Shown here: positions 48,101 through 53,300 of the stretch, one piece after another
How the letters are laid out: every line of letters starts with the position of its first letter
Numbering within the stretch: the first letter of the stretch is position 1
Source: Paenibacillus apiarius
Lineage (GTDB): Bacteria; Bacillota; Bacilli; Paenibacillales; Paenibacillaceae
NCBI RefSeq assembly: GCF_017052585.1
Contig: NZ_JAFFHZ010000001.1
Coordinates: forward strand, 4,836,001 to 4,900,000
Direction: 5' to 3'
DNA length: 64,000 nucleotides
Made by a program: the position numbers and the translations under genes
The notes under the pieces: model-generated
What the model was told of the DNA's origin: nothing
The model's database searches: none
What the model saw: only the letters and a program-made list of their open reading frames with translations

Positions 48101-50379
48101 TAGCAGGGGCGAATCTCCTGCATACTCCTAGCGGCTATTTGGCGATGGAGAAAGCAGGAATGCTGTCTCCGGACGGGAAGTGCCATGCTTTTGGCAAGCA
48201 TGCCAACGGGATGGTGCCTGCGGAGGCAGTGGCCGTGGTGGTGTTAAAACGGCTCTCGCAAGCAGAAGCGGATCGGAATCCGGTGTATGCAACGATTGTG
48301 GGAAGCGGAATCAACTATGATGGGAAGACCAACGGCATTACAGCTCCGAGCGGCCGCTCCCAGACCAAGCTGTTGAAGGAAATATATGAGCGTTTCCATA
48401 TCCGTCCGGAAGAGATCAGCCATATCGTCACCCATGGAACCGGGACCAAGCTGGGAGACCCGGTCGAGATCAATGCGTTAGTGGATGCATTCAAGGACTA
48501 CACCGGCAAGGGTTACTGTGCCTTAACCTCGACCAAGTCCAATCTGGGCCATTCCCTGGCGGCATCGGGAGTCGTGAGCCTGATCAGTCTGGCCCTAGCC
48601 ATGAGAAAGGAGACCATCCCGGCGAGCCTCAACTGTGAGGAGGTTAACGATTATATCTGTTGGGAGGATAGTCCGTTCTATATCAACCGGGAGCGTAAGG
48701 AATGGACCGATCAGGAAGGAAAGCGGAGACTGGGCGGAGTGAGCGCCTTTGGCATGAGCGGCACGAATGCGCATGTGGTGCTTCAAAGCTATGGTTCTGA
48801 AAGCAGCGACAGAAGACGCGCAGACGGACAAAAGCCAATGCCTTATTACCTGCTTGCCTTCTCGGCCAAAACTCCTGAATCGCTGCAGAAGCGAATTCAG
48901 GAAATAGCGGAGATGCTGGAAGCGAAGCTGGAGATCGGAGCAGGGGAGCTATCCGCAATCAGTTACACGTTGTTGGAAGGCAGGCAGCATTTCAATCACC
49001 GGTGTGCGGTCGTCATTCGGGATCGAGAGGATGCCGTTCGGGTGCTGAAGCAGGCCGGGGACAAGGAGCGGTTGCCTAACCTGTTCAAGGGCTTGGTAGC
49101 CAGGGACTTTACCATCCAGGCAGCCATTCGCAAATCTGCGGAAGATTTATTGAAACAGAGCCGGACAGCTATTGCCGATGCGAATCACTATCAGGAGATT
49201 CTCTATGCACTGGCTGAATTCTATTGCCAGGGCTATGAAATGGCCTGGGATGGCCTTTTTGGTGATATGGCACCTTGCCTAGTCAGCCTGCCGACCTATC
49301 CATTTGCCAAAAAAGAATACTGGGCGCGAAACCGAAGGAATCACCACCTAATCCGGAATGATAGCCAGAAGCAGCAGTATCAAAAGGATTCAGCCGATAG
49401 TACAGCACAGCAATCTGCTTCGGTTTTTTCAACCAATCTTGAATCGATAACACAGTCATTCGAGAAAGACGGGGCGAAAGCAAAACCTAAAGTATCATTG
49501 ATGGATTTAAAAACCGAGATGGAATTTCTGCCCGAATCAGACAGCGATGCCGATTATTCAACCGACGCATTGCTAAATGAGCTGATTGGCAGCCTAGCCC
49601 AAGAACTTTACATCGATCCGTCTGAAATAGATGTGCATAAACCCTTCACTGAATTGGGATTGGATTCAATCATCGGGGTAGAGTGGATCAGGACTCTCAA
49701 TAAAAGGTATAAAACGGCAGTTTCAACTACAAAAATCTACCAATATACAAACCTTCTTGAATTTACCGACTATATTTCCAGAGAGCTCGGAAAAGGGAAA
49801 GAAGGGAAATGGAAAGAGCCAAAGCATACAAAACCCGTAACCAGTAAACCCGAAAACATATCCCTTATGCCCTTGTCAGAAGGACAACCCTATCCCATGA
49901 TTCAGGAGAAAAGGGATGTAAGGGCGATTCTTCATGAAGCGTCAACTCGGTCAGGGAATGGCGGCAATCCAGAACAGAATCTCAAATTAAAGGCGGAGTT
50001 CTCTATAGAAACGCTGCTAAAGGATTTGTCGGGTAGTTTAGCCAAAGAATTATTCATAGATCTGGAGGATATTGACCTCGAAAAGAGTTTTACAGAGATT
50101 GGGCTCGATTCAATTATCGGAGTGGAATGGATTCGTGCAGTCAAAAAGCGATTTAAGACATCGATCGGCACGACCAAGATCTATCAGTATCCGACCCTTC
50201 CCGAGTTTGCGGAATACCTGCTGGGTTTACTGGAACAAATGGGCGTAAGACCTGAGGATATCGATCTAAAGCTTGAGGAACGGATTGCATTCAATCAATT
50301 ATTATTGCAAGTGTATCAAGGGAAAGTGGATATTGAACATGCGGAAAAGCTAATATTCGATATTCAGAAGGAGAAATGA
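26998..50379 (+). CDS. Trans-AT polyketide synthase, subunit 2 (7793 aa)
   Basis: This giant protein carries the rest of module 2 and modules 3-8. Order: linker-DH*-KR-ACP / KS3-DH*-ACP / KS4-DH-KR-ACP / KS5-DH*-ACP / KS6-DH*-ACP / KS7-DH*-ACP / KS8-ACP-ACP. All six KS domains keep Cys and both His residues. Only the module 4 DH has intact catalytic residues. No AT, ER, MT or thioesterase domain is present. The GTG start at 26998 follows AGGGAGGG and lies two bases behind the previous stop. The C-terminus after the last ACP is a short helical stretch (KLEERIAFNQLLLQVYQGK) that may dock to subunit 3. Several segments are duplicated at DNA level. Confidence 0.93.
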   Translation: MLQQPKNETIHQIQFNDSYQAIIVLSARDKERLREQVQQLAAVIESRGFTDSDLANICYTLQVGREHMETRLALLVKSIKELKEKLLSFMAGKDEIIDLYQGIVNENKETMFILSKEELQDVIEKLIQQKQYGRLLDFWAKGLHFDWDALYNDIEIKPCLISLPTYPFAREKYWAPLNIEQLSTQKSQRDFIHPLVHENTSDFIGQRFSSTFTGKEGFLTNEAIEGQKRLPEAAHLEMARAAVARSMDGKGTGILLKDVIWNEPILFDESPKQVHIALNVGNQGEIDWEIYERSEEQEEEFIISTEGKASHQAIVQAPPLDLNDLRSRCSHKIDSIEEVWADGAVLAEGAGQLLVQFKQPVADMKERYKELMLLDPALLESCLHALHIYGGDQLPARRLLSLKALEVTAEAGSGVWALIRITANASGWNLDIDLCDTNGNIVSRIRGLQYGQATRAKAEYRPELESLLAATSHANKPDEPFEMMTFEEVWQEEEVLGTEERQENKTLVLFLSESKYQQEVKQRIEELGAGSTRVVWIAQGAGYQKESNYSYTVSLTEKSGYLASLQSVKDDFGSVDGVLFLWALEDKNCVTDSTGIVYMLQGLAKANLKPERVLLVGGYEDGLERCYVESWIGIERSIGLVMADANVSVVCRKKQAEDSFAEWMNVLWTELHTSKPKSVLYEGEQRKVCQIRPVSVSRGGEQLLKRGGTYFITGGIGGLGLIFAHWLATEYGAQLVLVNRSKLDETKQANLEALKRAGAEVIYLQADVCDASQMKEAVKAGKKHFKRIDGVIHAAGIEGGKRLVDKELEEYQRTLEPKIKGTLVLEEALQGEQLDFICYFSSSSAIIGDFGSCDYAVGNRFQMCYAQYRNSKGGTDGKRIVINWPLWKSGGMGFADEAGSLMYLKSSGQRFLEAAEGTALFEQMLSQERAQHLVLVGQRERVHRFLGLSEAVSSAPPVQKVKAAGKGKRPEMKGWTVEQCVLWELKDTAGHIIKIPREKLDVDENLANFGFDSISLARFADALSNRYELEITPDLFFGYPTLESLSEYLLAQYAIQMKQFYQEEEKHAPVVFKEIAISQEFRERAVKGGGTKARRTRSGRKGWSDNETEPIAIIGMSGRFPDARSVEELWSILWEGRDVVREIPQERAQWWEAYGYPQNEAGNSKRSGFIPGVAEFDPFFFEISPREAESMDPRQRLLLQESWRALEDAGYGAKSLVGEKIGMFVGVEEGDYHFLAGNEGGITANHNAILAARLSYFLNLNGPNMAINTACSSGLVAVHQACLSLRNGECDTAIVAGANLMVTPAGYLGMEQAGMLSADGKCYAFDKRANGMVPAEAVAVVVLKRLSQAEADRNPVYATIVGSGINYDGKTNGITAPSGQSQTKLLKEVYERFHIHPEEISHIVTHGTGTKLGDPVEINALVDAFKDYTTGKGYCALTSTKSNLGHSLAASGIVSLISLALAMRKETIPASINCEQVNDYIRWEDSPFYINRERMEWTDQEGKRRLGGVSAFGMSGTNAHVVLQSHGSESGDKRRGGEQEPMPYYLLAFSAKTPESLQKRIEDLAVMLEAEQDIGAGVLSAISYTLLEGRQHFNHRCAVVIRDREDAIRVLKQAGGMERLPNLFKGLVAKNFTGQTAIQKYAEDLLTQSRTLLSAPDKYQEILYALAELYCQGYEMAWNGFFGDTPPGLISLPTYPFARETYWAPSNMEQPFTQRGQRGVIHPLVHENISGLTGQRFSSTFTGGEGFLTNEAIEGPKRLPEAAHLEMARAAVALSLDGRSTGILLKDVIWNEPVIVSGKGKQVHVALYPGNHDEIDWEIYEGSEDKEGVIVNSEGKAKRQSIVQAGSLDINALRSLCSHKINIHTEEDKENITSPLSGFMEEVWAAEAVPVEGAGQLLIQFKPSVANRAGRYKEAVILDPALLEACLHAVNLYMGNRWPAGRILGMKELEVVVEAGSIVWAFIRIEEESETGAGVWKLNMDLCDTSGDIVSCMRELQYGQANQVQEEHEHRVAMEDLTAAASPAGKGRRLEMKGWTLEQCVLWELKDTINLILKIPQEKLDADENLENFGFDSISLVEFTGVLSERYELEIKPDLFFSYPTLERLSEYLLTQYPEQMKQFYQEEEAHVPAIFKEIAVSQEISDRTVKGRGSKARRPGSGRKGWSDNEAEPIAIIGMSGRFPDAWNVEELWSILLEGREVIRKAPKERAEWWEEHGHAENGAETGKRIGLVPGVAEFDPLFFEISPREAEIMDPRQRLLLQESWKALEDAGYGAKQLAGEKIGMFVGVEEGDYQLLVGNEGGITSNNNAILAARLSYFLNLDGPNMAINTACSSGLVAVHQACLSLRNGECDTAIVAGANLMVTPAGYLGMEQAGMLSADGKCYAFDKRANGMVPAEAVAVVVLKRLSQAEADRNPVYATIVGSGINYDGKTNGITAPSGQSQTKLLKEVYERFHIHPEEISHIVTHGTGTKLGDPVEINALVDAFKDYTTGKGYCALTSTKSNLGHSLAASGIVSLISLALAMRKETIPASINCEQVNDYIRWEDSPFYINRERKEWTDQEGKRRLGGVSAFGISGTNAHAVLQSHVSESSDRRRAGEQEPMPYYLLALSAKTPESLQKRIEDLSVMLEAKQEIGAGELSAISCTLLEGRQHFNHRCAVVIRDREDAIRVLKQAGGKERLPNLFQGLVARNFTGQTAIQKYAEDLLTQSRTLLSAPDKYQEMLYALAELYCQGYVIPWPSLFGNTAPCLVNLPTYPFARDKYWAPEITSTQAASQSKAIIMHPLLHQNTSDLSEQRYSSSFTGEEFFLANHVIKGKRVLPGVAYLEMAREAVQQATGSTTEERAGIRLKNMVWAQPIAVTGQPVKVNIGLYPENNGEIGYEIYTETEVGSNGPIVHSQGSAVLVRRGETPTLDLESIQAQCTETISSAQCYKTFRRMGIDYGPGHQGIEEIRVGQGQILAKLTVPGSIMDTHDQYILHPSIMDGALQASVGFIINTEVSEAGNHLNPSLPFTMEKLEIYDRCVSLMWAVIKKENANKQLIKLDIDICDETGNVCVRIKGYASRVLKGEISSAEEAATGTMRLQMNWEEQQISPETSALEYIQQLVIFCELENVPKELEDQQNGAVTSLRSLNLSNKQKEIGLQFQTYAGQVFEEIQTILMEKPGGTVLIQVVVPCQEGRKLYSGLSGLLKTARLENPKLITQLIEMEPTEDTAGIIAKLNAESNSPADNHIRYQDGKRYIPVWKQAQATGETGLPWKEGGIYLITGGAGGLGRIFAKEIAEKVKEATLILTGRSPLSERLQAQLKAIQALGARIEYRQMNVTDKTAVQGLIRKLLEEFGGLDGIIHSAGIIKDNYIIKKTTNEFMEVLAPKVSGVVNLDEATKDIPLDFFILFSSLSGSLGNAGQADYAAANAFMDVYAGHRNDLVKQGQRWGKTQSINWPLWQEGGMKIDAEAERMMEQSTGLTALPTTSGIQAFYQCWASEQGQIMCMSGDSNKIQALIKKPIPSKNLAKYRSAAKEENRTSLETDQEILRENVANYLRRIVSSTLKLPAHVIEADAPMEEYGIDSILVMQLTNQLEEIFGSLSKTLFFEYQTIWELSGYFLESYREQLKEVLGAEAKAAVTQESSNEAAEAEKVVQPVTRNRRQTRFVKQQAFSEEDKHRGALDIAIIGVSGRYPQARNIQEFWDILRNGTDCITEIPKERWNHSLYYDEDKTKPGKTYCKWGGFLEGVDQFDPLFFNISPREAELMDPQERLFLECVYETLEDAGYTRDELGKYQELGLAGNVGVYVGVLYEEYQLYGAQEQSQGRPIVLAGSPSSIANRVSYYCNFHGPSMAIDTMCSSSLTAIHLACESLKHGGCEVAIAGGVNISVHPNKYLLLAQGKFASSKGRCESFGEGGDGYVPGEGVGAVLLKPLSKAIADGDHIYGIIKGTAVNHGGKTNGYTVPNPNSQSGVIGQALKGAGIDPRSISYIEAHGTGTPLGDPIEITGLTKVFHDYTQDKQFCAIGSVKSNIGHCESAAGIAGVTKVLLQLKHGKIAPSLHSKVLNPFIDFEQTPFVVQQELGEWVRPVSEENGVTIEYPRRAGISSFGAGGSNAHVVIEEYVPPENKQPTIQLKNEQNPAIIVLSAKSKEQLKEQARRLKEAIRVNQYSDTDLPAIAYTLQLGREAMEHRFGLIVATVKELGERLTDFTEGREDIENSYQGQMNRNNESLAVLANDEDMVRTVDAWATKGKYGKLLGLWVKGLSFNWNELYSNTKPGRISLPTYPFAREKYWAPTEQTFAPREQRGVIHPLVHENTSGLTGQRFSSTFAGGEGFLTNEAIEGPKRLPEAAHLEMARAAVALSLDGRGTGILLKNVIWNEPVIVSGKGKQVHVALYPGNHDEIDWEIYEGSEDKEGVIVNSEGKAKRQSIVQAGSLDINALRSLCSHKINIHTEEDKENITSPLSGFMEEVWAAEAVPVEGAGQLLIQFKPSVANRAERYKEAVILDPALLEACLHAVNLYMGNRWPAGRILGMKELEVVVEAGSIVWAFIRIEEESETGAGVWKLNMDLCDTSGDIVSCMRELQYGQANQVQEEHEHRVAMEDLTAAASPAGKGRRLEMKGWTLEQCVLWELKDTINLILKIPQEKLDADENLENFGFDSISLVEFAGVLSERYDLEITPDLFFGYPTLERLSEYLLTQYPEQMTQFYQEEEKLVPAAGKKQVVSKTMSKTTIRKGRKPHSGRKGMSESEAEPIAIIGMSGRFPDAWNVEELWSILLEGREVIHKAPKERAEWWLEHGHSENGTDTGKRIGLVPGVAEFDPLFFEISPREAEMMDPRQRLLLQESWKALEDAGYGAKQLAGEKIGMFVGVEEGDYQLLVGDEGGVTSNHNAILAARLSYFLNLDGPNMAINTACSSGLVAVHQACLSLRNGECDTAIVAGANLLLTPGGYLAMEKAGMLSPDGKCHAFDKRANGMVPAEAVAVVVLKRLSQAEADRNQVYATIVGSGINYDGKTNGITAPSGRSQTKLLKEVYERFHIRPEEISHIVTHGTGTKLGDPVEINALVDAFKNEISGKGYCALTSTKSNLGHSLAASGIVSLISLALAMRKETIPASINCEQVNDYIRWEDSPFYINRERKEWTDQEGKRRLGGVSAFGISGTNAHVVLQSHGSESSDRRRVGEQEAMSYYLLAFSAKTPESLQKRIEDLAVMLEAKQEIGAGELSAISCTLLEGRQHFNHRCAVVIQDREDAIRVLKQSGGKERLPNLFRGRVTRDFTTQAAIRKSMEDLLKQSRAALNDPNHYQEILYALAEFYCQGYEMDWNGLFGDTPPCPVSLPTYPFAREKYWVPTEQTFAQRDQRGVIHLLVHENTSGLTGQRFSSTFTGGEVFLTNEAIEGQKRLPEAAHLEMARAAVALSLDGEGTGIMLKDVIWNEPVITSENGNHVHIALYPGNHDEIDWEIYEGSEDKEGVVVNSEGKAKRLSIVQARPLDIHTLRARCSHQINIHMEEDKDNYPLTAFIEESWAAEAAPVEGAGQLLIQFKPSVAARAERYKEAVILDPALLEACLHAVNLYMGNRWPAGRIVGMKELEVVVESGSIVWAFIRIEEEGETGAGVWKLNMDLCDTSGDIVGCIRELQYGQANQVEEEHEHRVAMEDLTAAASPAGKGRRLEMIGWTIEQCVLWELKDMINQILKVPQEKLDADENLENFGFDSISLVEFAGVLSERYELEIKPDLFFSYSTLERLSEYLLTQYPEQMTQFYQEEEKLVHAVAKELVVSKTMSNSTVRKGRKPNFGRKGRSESEAEPIAIIGMSGRFPDAWNVEELWSILLEGRDVVREISQERAQWWEACGYPRDGAGNSKRSGFISGVDEFDPLFFEISPREAEMMDPRQRLLLQESWKALEDAGYGAKQLAGEKIGMFVGVEEGDYQLLVGDEGGVTSNHNAILAARLSYFLNLDGPNMAINTSCSSGLVAVHQACLSLRNGECDTAIVAGANLLLTPGGYLAMEKAGMLSPDGKCHAFGKHANGMVPAEAVAVVVLKRLSQAEADRNPVYATIVGSGINYDGKTNGITAPSGRSQTKLLKEVYERFHIRPEEISHIVTHGTGTKLGDPVEINALADAFKDYTTDKGYCALTSTKSNLGHSLAASGVVSLISLALAMRKETIPASLNCEEVNDYIRWEDSPFYINRERKEWTDQEGKRRLGGVSAFGISGTNAHVVLQSHGSESSDRRRVGEQEAMPYYLLAFSAKTPESLQKRIEDLAVMLEVKQDIGAGVLSAISYTLLEGRQHFNHRCAVVIRDREDAIRVLKQAGGKERLPNLFQGLVVKNFTGQTAIQKYAEDLLTQSRTLLSAPDKYQEILYALAELYCQGYEMAWNGFFGDTAPGLISLPTYPFARETYWAPSNMEQRFTQRGQRGVIHPLVHENISGLTGQRFSSTFTGGEGFLTNEAIEGPKRLPEAAHLEMARAAVALSLDGEGTGIMLKDVIWNEPVITSENGNHVHIALYPGNHDEIDWEIYEGSEDKEGVVVNSEGKAKRLSIVQARPLDIHTLRARCSHQINIHMEEDKDNYPLTAFIEESWAAEAAPVEGAGQLLIQFKPSVAARAERYKEAVILDPALLEACLHAVNLYMGNRWPAGRIVGMKELEVVVESGSIVWAFIRIEEEGETGAGVWKLNMDLCDTSGEIVGCMRELQYGQANQVQEEHEHRSVMKQLMSAASPAGKGRRSEMKGWTLEQCVLWELKDTINLILKIPQEKLDADENLENFGFDSISLVELAGVLSERYELEIKPDLFFSYPTLERLSEYLLTIYPEQMKQFYQEEEEHVPAVFKEIAVSQEISDRTVKGRGTKAREARRPRSGRKGWSDNEAEPIAIIGMSGRFPDAWNVEELWSILLEGREVIRKAPKERAEWWEEHGHAENGAETGKRIGLVPGVAEFDPLFFEISPREAEMMDPRQRLLLQESWKALEDAGYGAKQLAGEKIGMFVGVEEGDYQLLVGDEGGVTSNHNAILAARLSYFLNLDGPNMAINTSCSSGLVAVHQACLSLRNGECDTAIVAGANLLHTPSGYLAMEKAGMLSPDGKCHAFGKHANGMVPAEAVAVVVLKRLSQAEADRNPVYATIVGSGINYDGKTNGITAPSGRSQTKLLKEIYERFHIRPEEISHIVTHGTGTKLGDPVEINALVDAFKDYTGKGYCALTSTKSNLGHSLAASGVVSLISLALAMRKETIPASLNCEEVNDYICWEDSPFYINRERKEWTDQEGKRRLGGVSAFGMSGTNAHVVLQSYGSESSDRRRADGQKPMPYYLLAFSAKTPESLQKRIQEIAEMLEAKLEIGAGELSAISYTLLEGRQHFNHRCAVVIRDREDAVRVLKQAGDKERLPNLFKGLVARDFTIQAAIRKSAEDLLKQSRTAIADANHYQEILYALAEFYCQGYEMAWDGLFGDMAPCLVSLPTYPFAKKEYWARNRRNHHLIRNDSQKQQYQKDSADSTAQQSASVFSTNLESITQSFEKDGAKAKPKVSLMDLKTEMEFLPESDSDADYSTDALLNELIGSLAQELYIDPSEIDVHKPFTELGLDSIIGVEWIRTLNKRYKTAVSTTKIYQYTNLLEFTDYISRELGKGKEGKWKEPKHTKPVTSKPENISLMPLSEGQPYPMIQEKRDVRAILHEASTRSGNGGNPEQNLKLKAEFSIETLLKDLSGSLAKELFIDLEDIDLEKSFTEIGLDSIIGVEWIRAVKKRFKTSIGTTKIYQYPTLPEFAEYLLGLLEQMGVRPEDIDLKLEERIAFNQLLLQVYQGKVDIEHAEKLIFDIQKEK
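30805..31337 (+). repeat. Long direct repeat, KS3 copy (twin at 33985-34517)
   Basis: Read base by base, this segment of KS3 is identical over 533 bp to 33985-34517 in KS4, at an offset of 3180 bases. Similarity continues on both sides with scattered changes. Such identity between coding repeats points to recent duplication or gene conversion. Confidence 0.9.
32368..33195 (+). repeat. Direct repeat, DH*-ACP of module 3 (twin at 40081-40908)
   Basis: At an offset of 7713 bases, this block matches the DH*-ACP region of module 5 with apparently a single base difference (GGGAAGA versus GGAAAGA near 32725). Modules 3 and 5 are separated by the very different module 4, so a simple tandem duplication does not explain it alone. 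Confidence 0.85.
33505..37820 (+). other. Module 4: KS-DH-KR-ACP, fully processing
   Basis: KS4 (Cys2331) is almost a copy of KS3. The DH is complete: His2811 in NHVIKGKRVLPG, YGPGHQG, and Asp2983 in HPSIMDGALQA. The KR has GGAGGLG, SSLSG, YAAAN and an Asp at the B-type position (GIIKDN). The ACP has Ser3568 in YGIDSIL. The module should make a trans double bond. Its DH-KR-ACP part is unlike that of the neighbouring modules, while its KS matches theirs, so the sequence type changes between KS4 and DH4. Confidence 0.86.
33985..34517 (+). repeat. Long direct repeat, KS4 copy (twin at 30805-31337)
   Basis: This is the second copy of the KS3/KS4 repeat, identical over 533 bp. Confidence 0.9.
37993..41040 (+). 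other. Module 5: KS-DH*-ACP
   Basis: KS5 (Cys3842, DTMCSSS; EAHGTGTPLGD; IGHCESAAG) is of the KS2/KS10/KS11 type, as expected after a module 4 enoyl product. The DH* (39868-40705) and ACP (Ser4644) are nearly identical at DNA level to those of module 3 (32158-33226), with only a few base changes over about 1 kb. No KR. Confidence 0.85.
41203..44205 (+). other. Module 6: KS-DH*-ACP
   Basis: KS6 (Cys4898, NTACSSG) belongs to the KS3/KS4 type. DH* (43033-43855) has the same dead motif (TNEAIEGQKRLP and DPALLEACLHA), and the ACP has Ser5696. No KR. DH* shares a stretch of about 645 identical bases with that of module 7. Confidence 0.85.
43140..43787 (+). repeat. Direct repeat, DH* of module 6 (twin at 46302-46949)
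   Basis: About 645 bases of the module 6 DH* are identical to the module 7 DH*, at an offset of 3162 bases. The flanks diverge by scattered changes. Confidence 0.87.
44356..47365 (+). other. Module 7: KS-DH*-ACP
   Basis: KS7 has Cys5950 in NTSCSSG, with Ser before the Cys where KS3, KS4 and KS6 have Ala. The histidine motifs are intact. DH* (46198-47025) carries the same Glu, Glu and His replacements as its siblings, and the ACP has Ser6750 (FGFDSIS). No KR is present. Confidence 0.85.
47545..50235 (+). other. Module 8: KS-ACP-ACP, beta-branching site
   Basis: KS8 (Cys7011, NTSCSSG) is followed by a linker and then two ACPs, Ser7557 and Ser7705, both in the context GLDSIIGVEW. The Trp six residues after the Ser (7563 and 7711) is the known marker of ACPs recognised by HMGS cassettes, and doubled ACPs are usual at such positions. 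No DH or KR interrupts, so a beta-ketone is presented to the branching enzymes encoded at 14734-19081. A beta-methyl or exomethylene branch is expected here. Confidence 0.88.
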
Positions 50380-50383
50380 AACC

Positions 50384-53300
50384 ATGGATTTAAGGGATGT
50401 ACTGAAAGCACTGAAGGAAAAAAAATTAACGCCGGAAGAGGCAAGTAGAGAATTGCAAAAAATCAATTCCGGTCATCATGACAACAGCATAGGCTTGATA
50501 CCGGAAAAATCGGATGAGCGCGAGTGTAAATTTGAATCAAGCATTCGTATGGACGAACCCATTGAAGATCGGGAAAACCGAAATGTGCCGGAGCAAAGGG
50601 AAGCGATTGCCGTCATCGGCATATCCGGACGATATCCGAATGCGGATGACACGGATCAATATTGGGATATTCTCGTTAATGGTAAAAATACCATACGAGA
50701 GATCCCTGTTTCACGGTGGGATATAAATCAGTATTATGATCCCCAAATTGCAAAAGAAGGGAGCATATACTGCAAACATATCGGTATGATCGACGATGCC
50801 GAATGTTTTGATTCCTTGTTTTTTGAAATTCCGCCGTCGGAAGCCAAGATGATGGATCCCCAGCACCGGATTTTCCTGCAGGAGGGATATAAAGCCTTTG
50901 AGGATGCCGGTTATAGCCGACAGGCTCTGAGCAATAGGAAATGCGGTGTATACCTGGGAATTGTCAATGGTGAATATGGCGGACTTCTTCAGCAAAGCGG
51001 TAATGAAAAGATAAGTGCTACGGGCAACAGTAATGCCATCGGTGCTGCACGCATTGCTTATTACCTCAACCTGAAAGGCCCTGCCATATCCATTGATACA
51101 GCATGTTCCTCTTCACTGGTCGCTACTCATCTGGCCACGCAGGCGCTGTTGGGCGGGGAAATCGATATGGCGTTGGTCGGGGGGGTGAGTTTATATCTCA
51201 CCCCTGAATCTTATATCGCCATGTGTTCGACCGGAATGTTATCTCCAGATGGCCAGTGCAAAACCTTTGATAACAGTGCGAACGGGTTCGTCCCGGGGGA
51301 AGGCGCCGGAGCAGCGGTTTTAAAAAGGCTGAAAGATGCGGTGGCTGATCATGATCATATCTACGGCCTCATTATCGGGTCCGGCATCAATCAGGACGGA
51401 AAGACAAATGGGATCACAGCACCCAATTTGGGTAGTCAGATCGAGTTGGTACGGGATATTTATGAACGCTACCGTATTGATCCGGCAAGCATAAGCTATG
51501 CTGAGATGCATGGAACCGGCACAAAACTGGGAGATCCCGTTGAGCTTGAAGCCTTGTCAACAGCATTCGGTGAAAAAATCGGTATACGGAATTATTGCGC
51601 CATCGGTTCAGCCAAGAGCAACATTGGTCACACTTCGGCGGCAGCGGGTATGGCGGGTCTTCATAAAATATTGTTGTGCCTGAAGCACGGGAAACTGGTG
51701 CCGACGTTGAACATCCAAACCCCCAATGAACACTTTAATTTCAAGGATTCTCCGTTTTATATCAATACAGATACCAGACCATGGGAAGGGGTTCAAGGTT
51801 ATCCCCGGCGGTCGAGCATTAGTTCCTTTGGCTATAGCGGCACCAATGCCCATGCCGTAATTGAAGAGTACGTTGATCCGCATGCATCAGGCATAAAGAA
51901 AGCACCGATGACCATCAGCAGCCAACATCCGGGCTTGTTTATCCTTTCGGCACGAAACGAAGCCCAGCTCAATAATTACGTCCAAAAGATGAAAGACTGC
52001 CTCGAGGAAAATCATACCATCGATCTTGTCAATCTTTTGTATACCTTGCAGGTAGGCAGGGAACCCATGGATGAACGGCTCGCAATCCTTGTTTCCGGCA
52101 GGGAGGATTTATCCGAAAAACTCTCGCTTTATTTGGGGAATGGGGATGGCAGACCAGACATACTCCGGGGCAAAGTGAAAAAGAACGATATTCGGCTCAA
52201 AGGTGCTGCAGACCGGCTGAAAAAAGATTTAAGTGCGACCGGAGACAGGAGAACCGGAAATGCTCTCGATTCGCAAAAACTTGTTCAACTGGCACAGCGG
52301 TGGATGAACGGCGAGGTCGTGGACTGGGGAACCTTGTATTACGGGTATGCGCCGCGACGGATCCCCCTTCCGACTTACCCCTTTGAAAAGGAAGTCCATT
52401 GGGTGCCCCAAAAGGAGAAGAGCGCTCCGCGGAAAGCAGTGGACAAGCCGGATTCAACTTTGATCCATCCATTGCTGCATGAGAATGTTTCTGATTTTTC
52501 TGAGCAAATCTTCCGCTCGGTTTTCACCGGTCATGAGTTTTTCCTTGCCGATCATCGGATAAGTGACCGAAAAATACTGCCGGGGGCAGCTGTTCTGGAA
52601 ATGGCCCGGGCGGCCGGTGAACTGGCGGGCGGGAAAGCGATCCACAGTATCAGAGATATCATCTGGCTCTACCCGATCGAGGTTAATGATGACAGGCAGA
52701 CCGTAAATATCCGCCTGTATCCGGATGGGGATAGAGCAGCTTTCGAGGTGAGCATTCCGGACGAATCAGGCCGGTATAGCGGAGAAGAGATTCTGTGCGC
52801 AGAGGGGAAACTCGAATATGAGTATAGCGCCGATGCTCGGGAGAGCCAAGATTCATTAGACATCGCAACACTTAAAGCCCGCTGTCGCACCGGGAGCGAG
52901 GGGCAAAGGATTTATGGAGCGATGAAGGCCGACGGGCTGGTGTATGGGCCTTACTTTCAGACGATTGAGGAAGTGAATTATAACGATAATGAGGTGTTGG
53001 CCCGACTTAAGCTTATGGTGACGGATATAAGTGACAGGCGTGAAGAGGTGAAAGATTTTATTTTACATCCCGCCTTGCTGGATGGGGCATTACAGTCCAT
53101 ATCCTCACTTTTCCAAACGAGTGAAGGGCAGAAAGAGCAACTCTACCTGCCTTTTTCTCTGGACAGGATCTGGATACGCTCTCCTCTGCCGGAAGCGGGC
53201 TATGTGTACGCAACGAAATCAATAAAACAGTTCAATACCAAAGATGGTGATGATTTAATAAAGAATTTTGATATCAAAGTCGTGGACGACACGGGAAAAA

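Noticed and set aside
27612..48958. Many antisense open frames inside the PKS genes, some recurring with the same 63-, 78- or 91-aa products
   Set aside because: They recur because the underlying modules are duplicated, and they mirror conserved KS or DH codons. None has its own ribosome site or recognisable product.
30322..50240. The long direct repeats as mobile elements
   Set aside because: They are in-frame KS or DH coding segments without terminal inverted repeats, target duplications or transposase.
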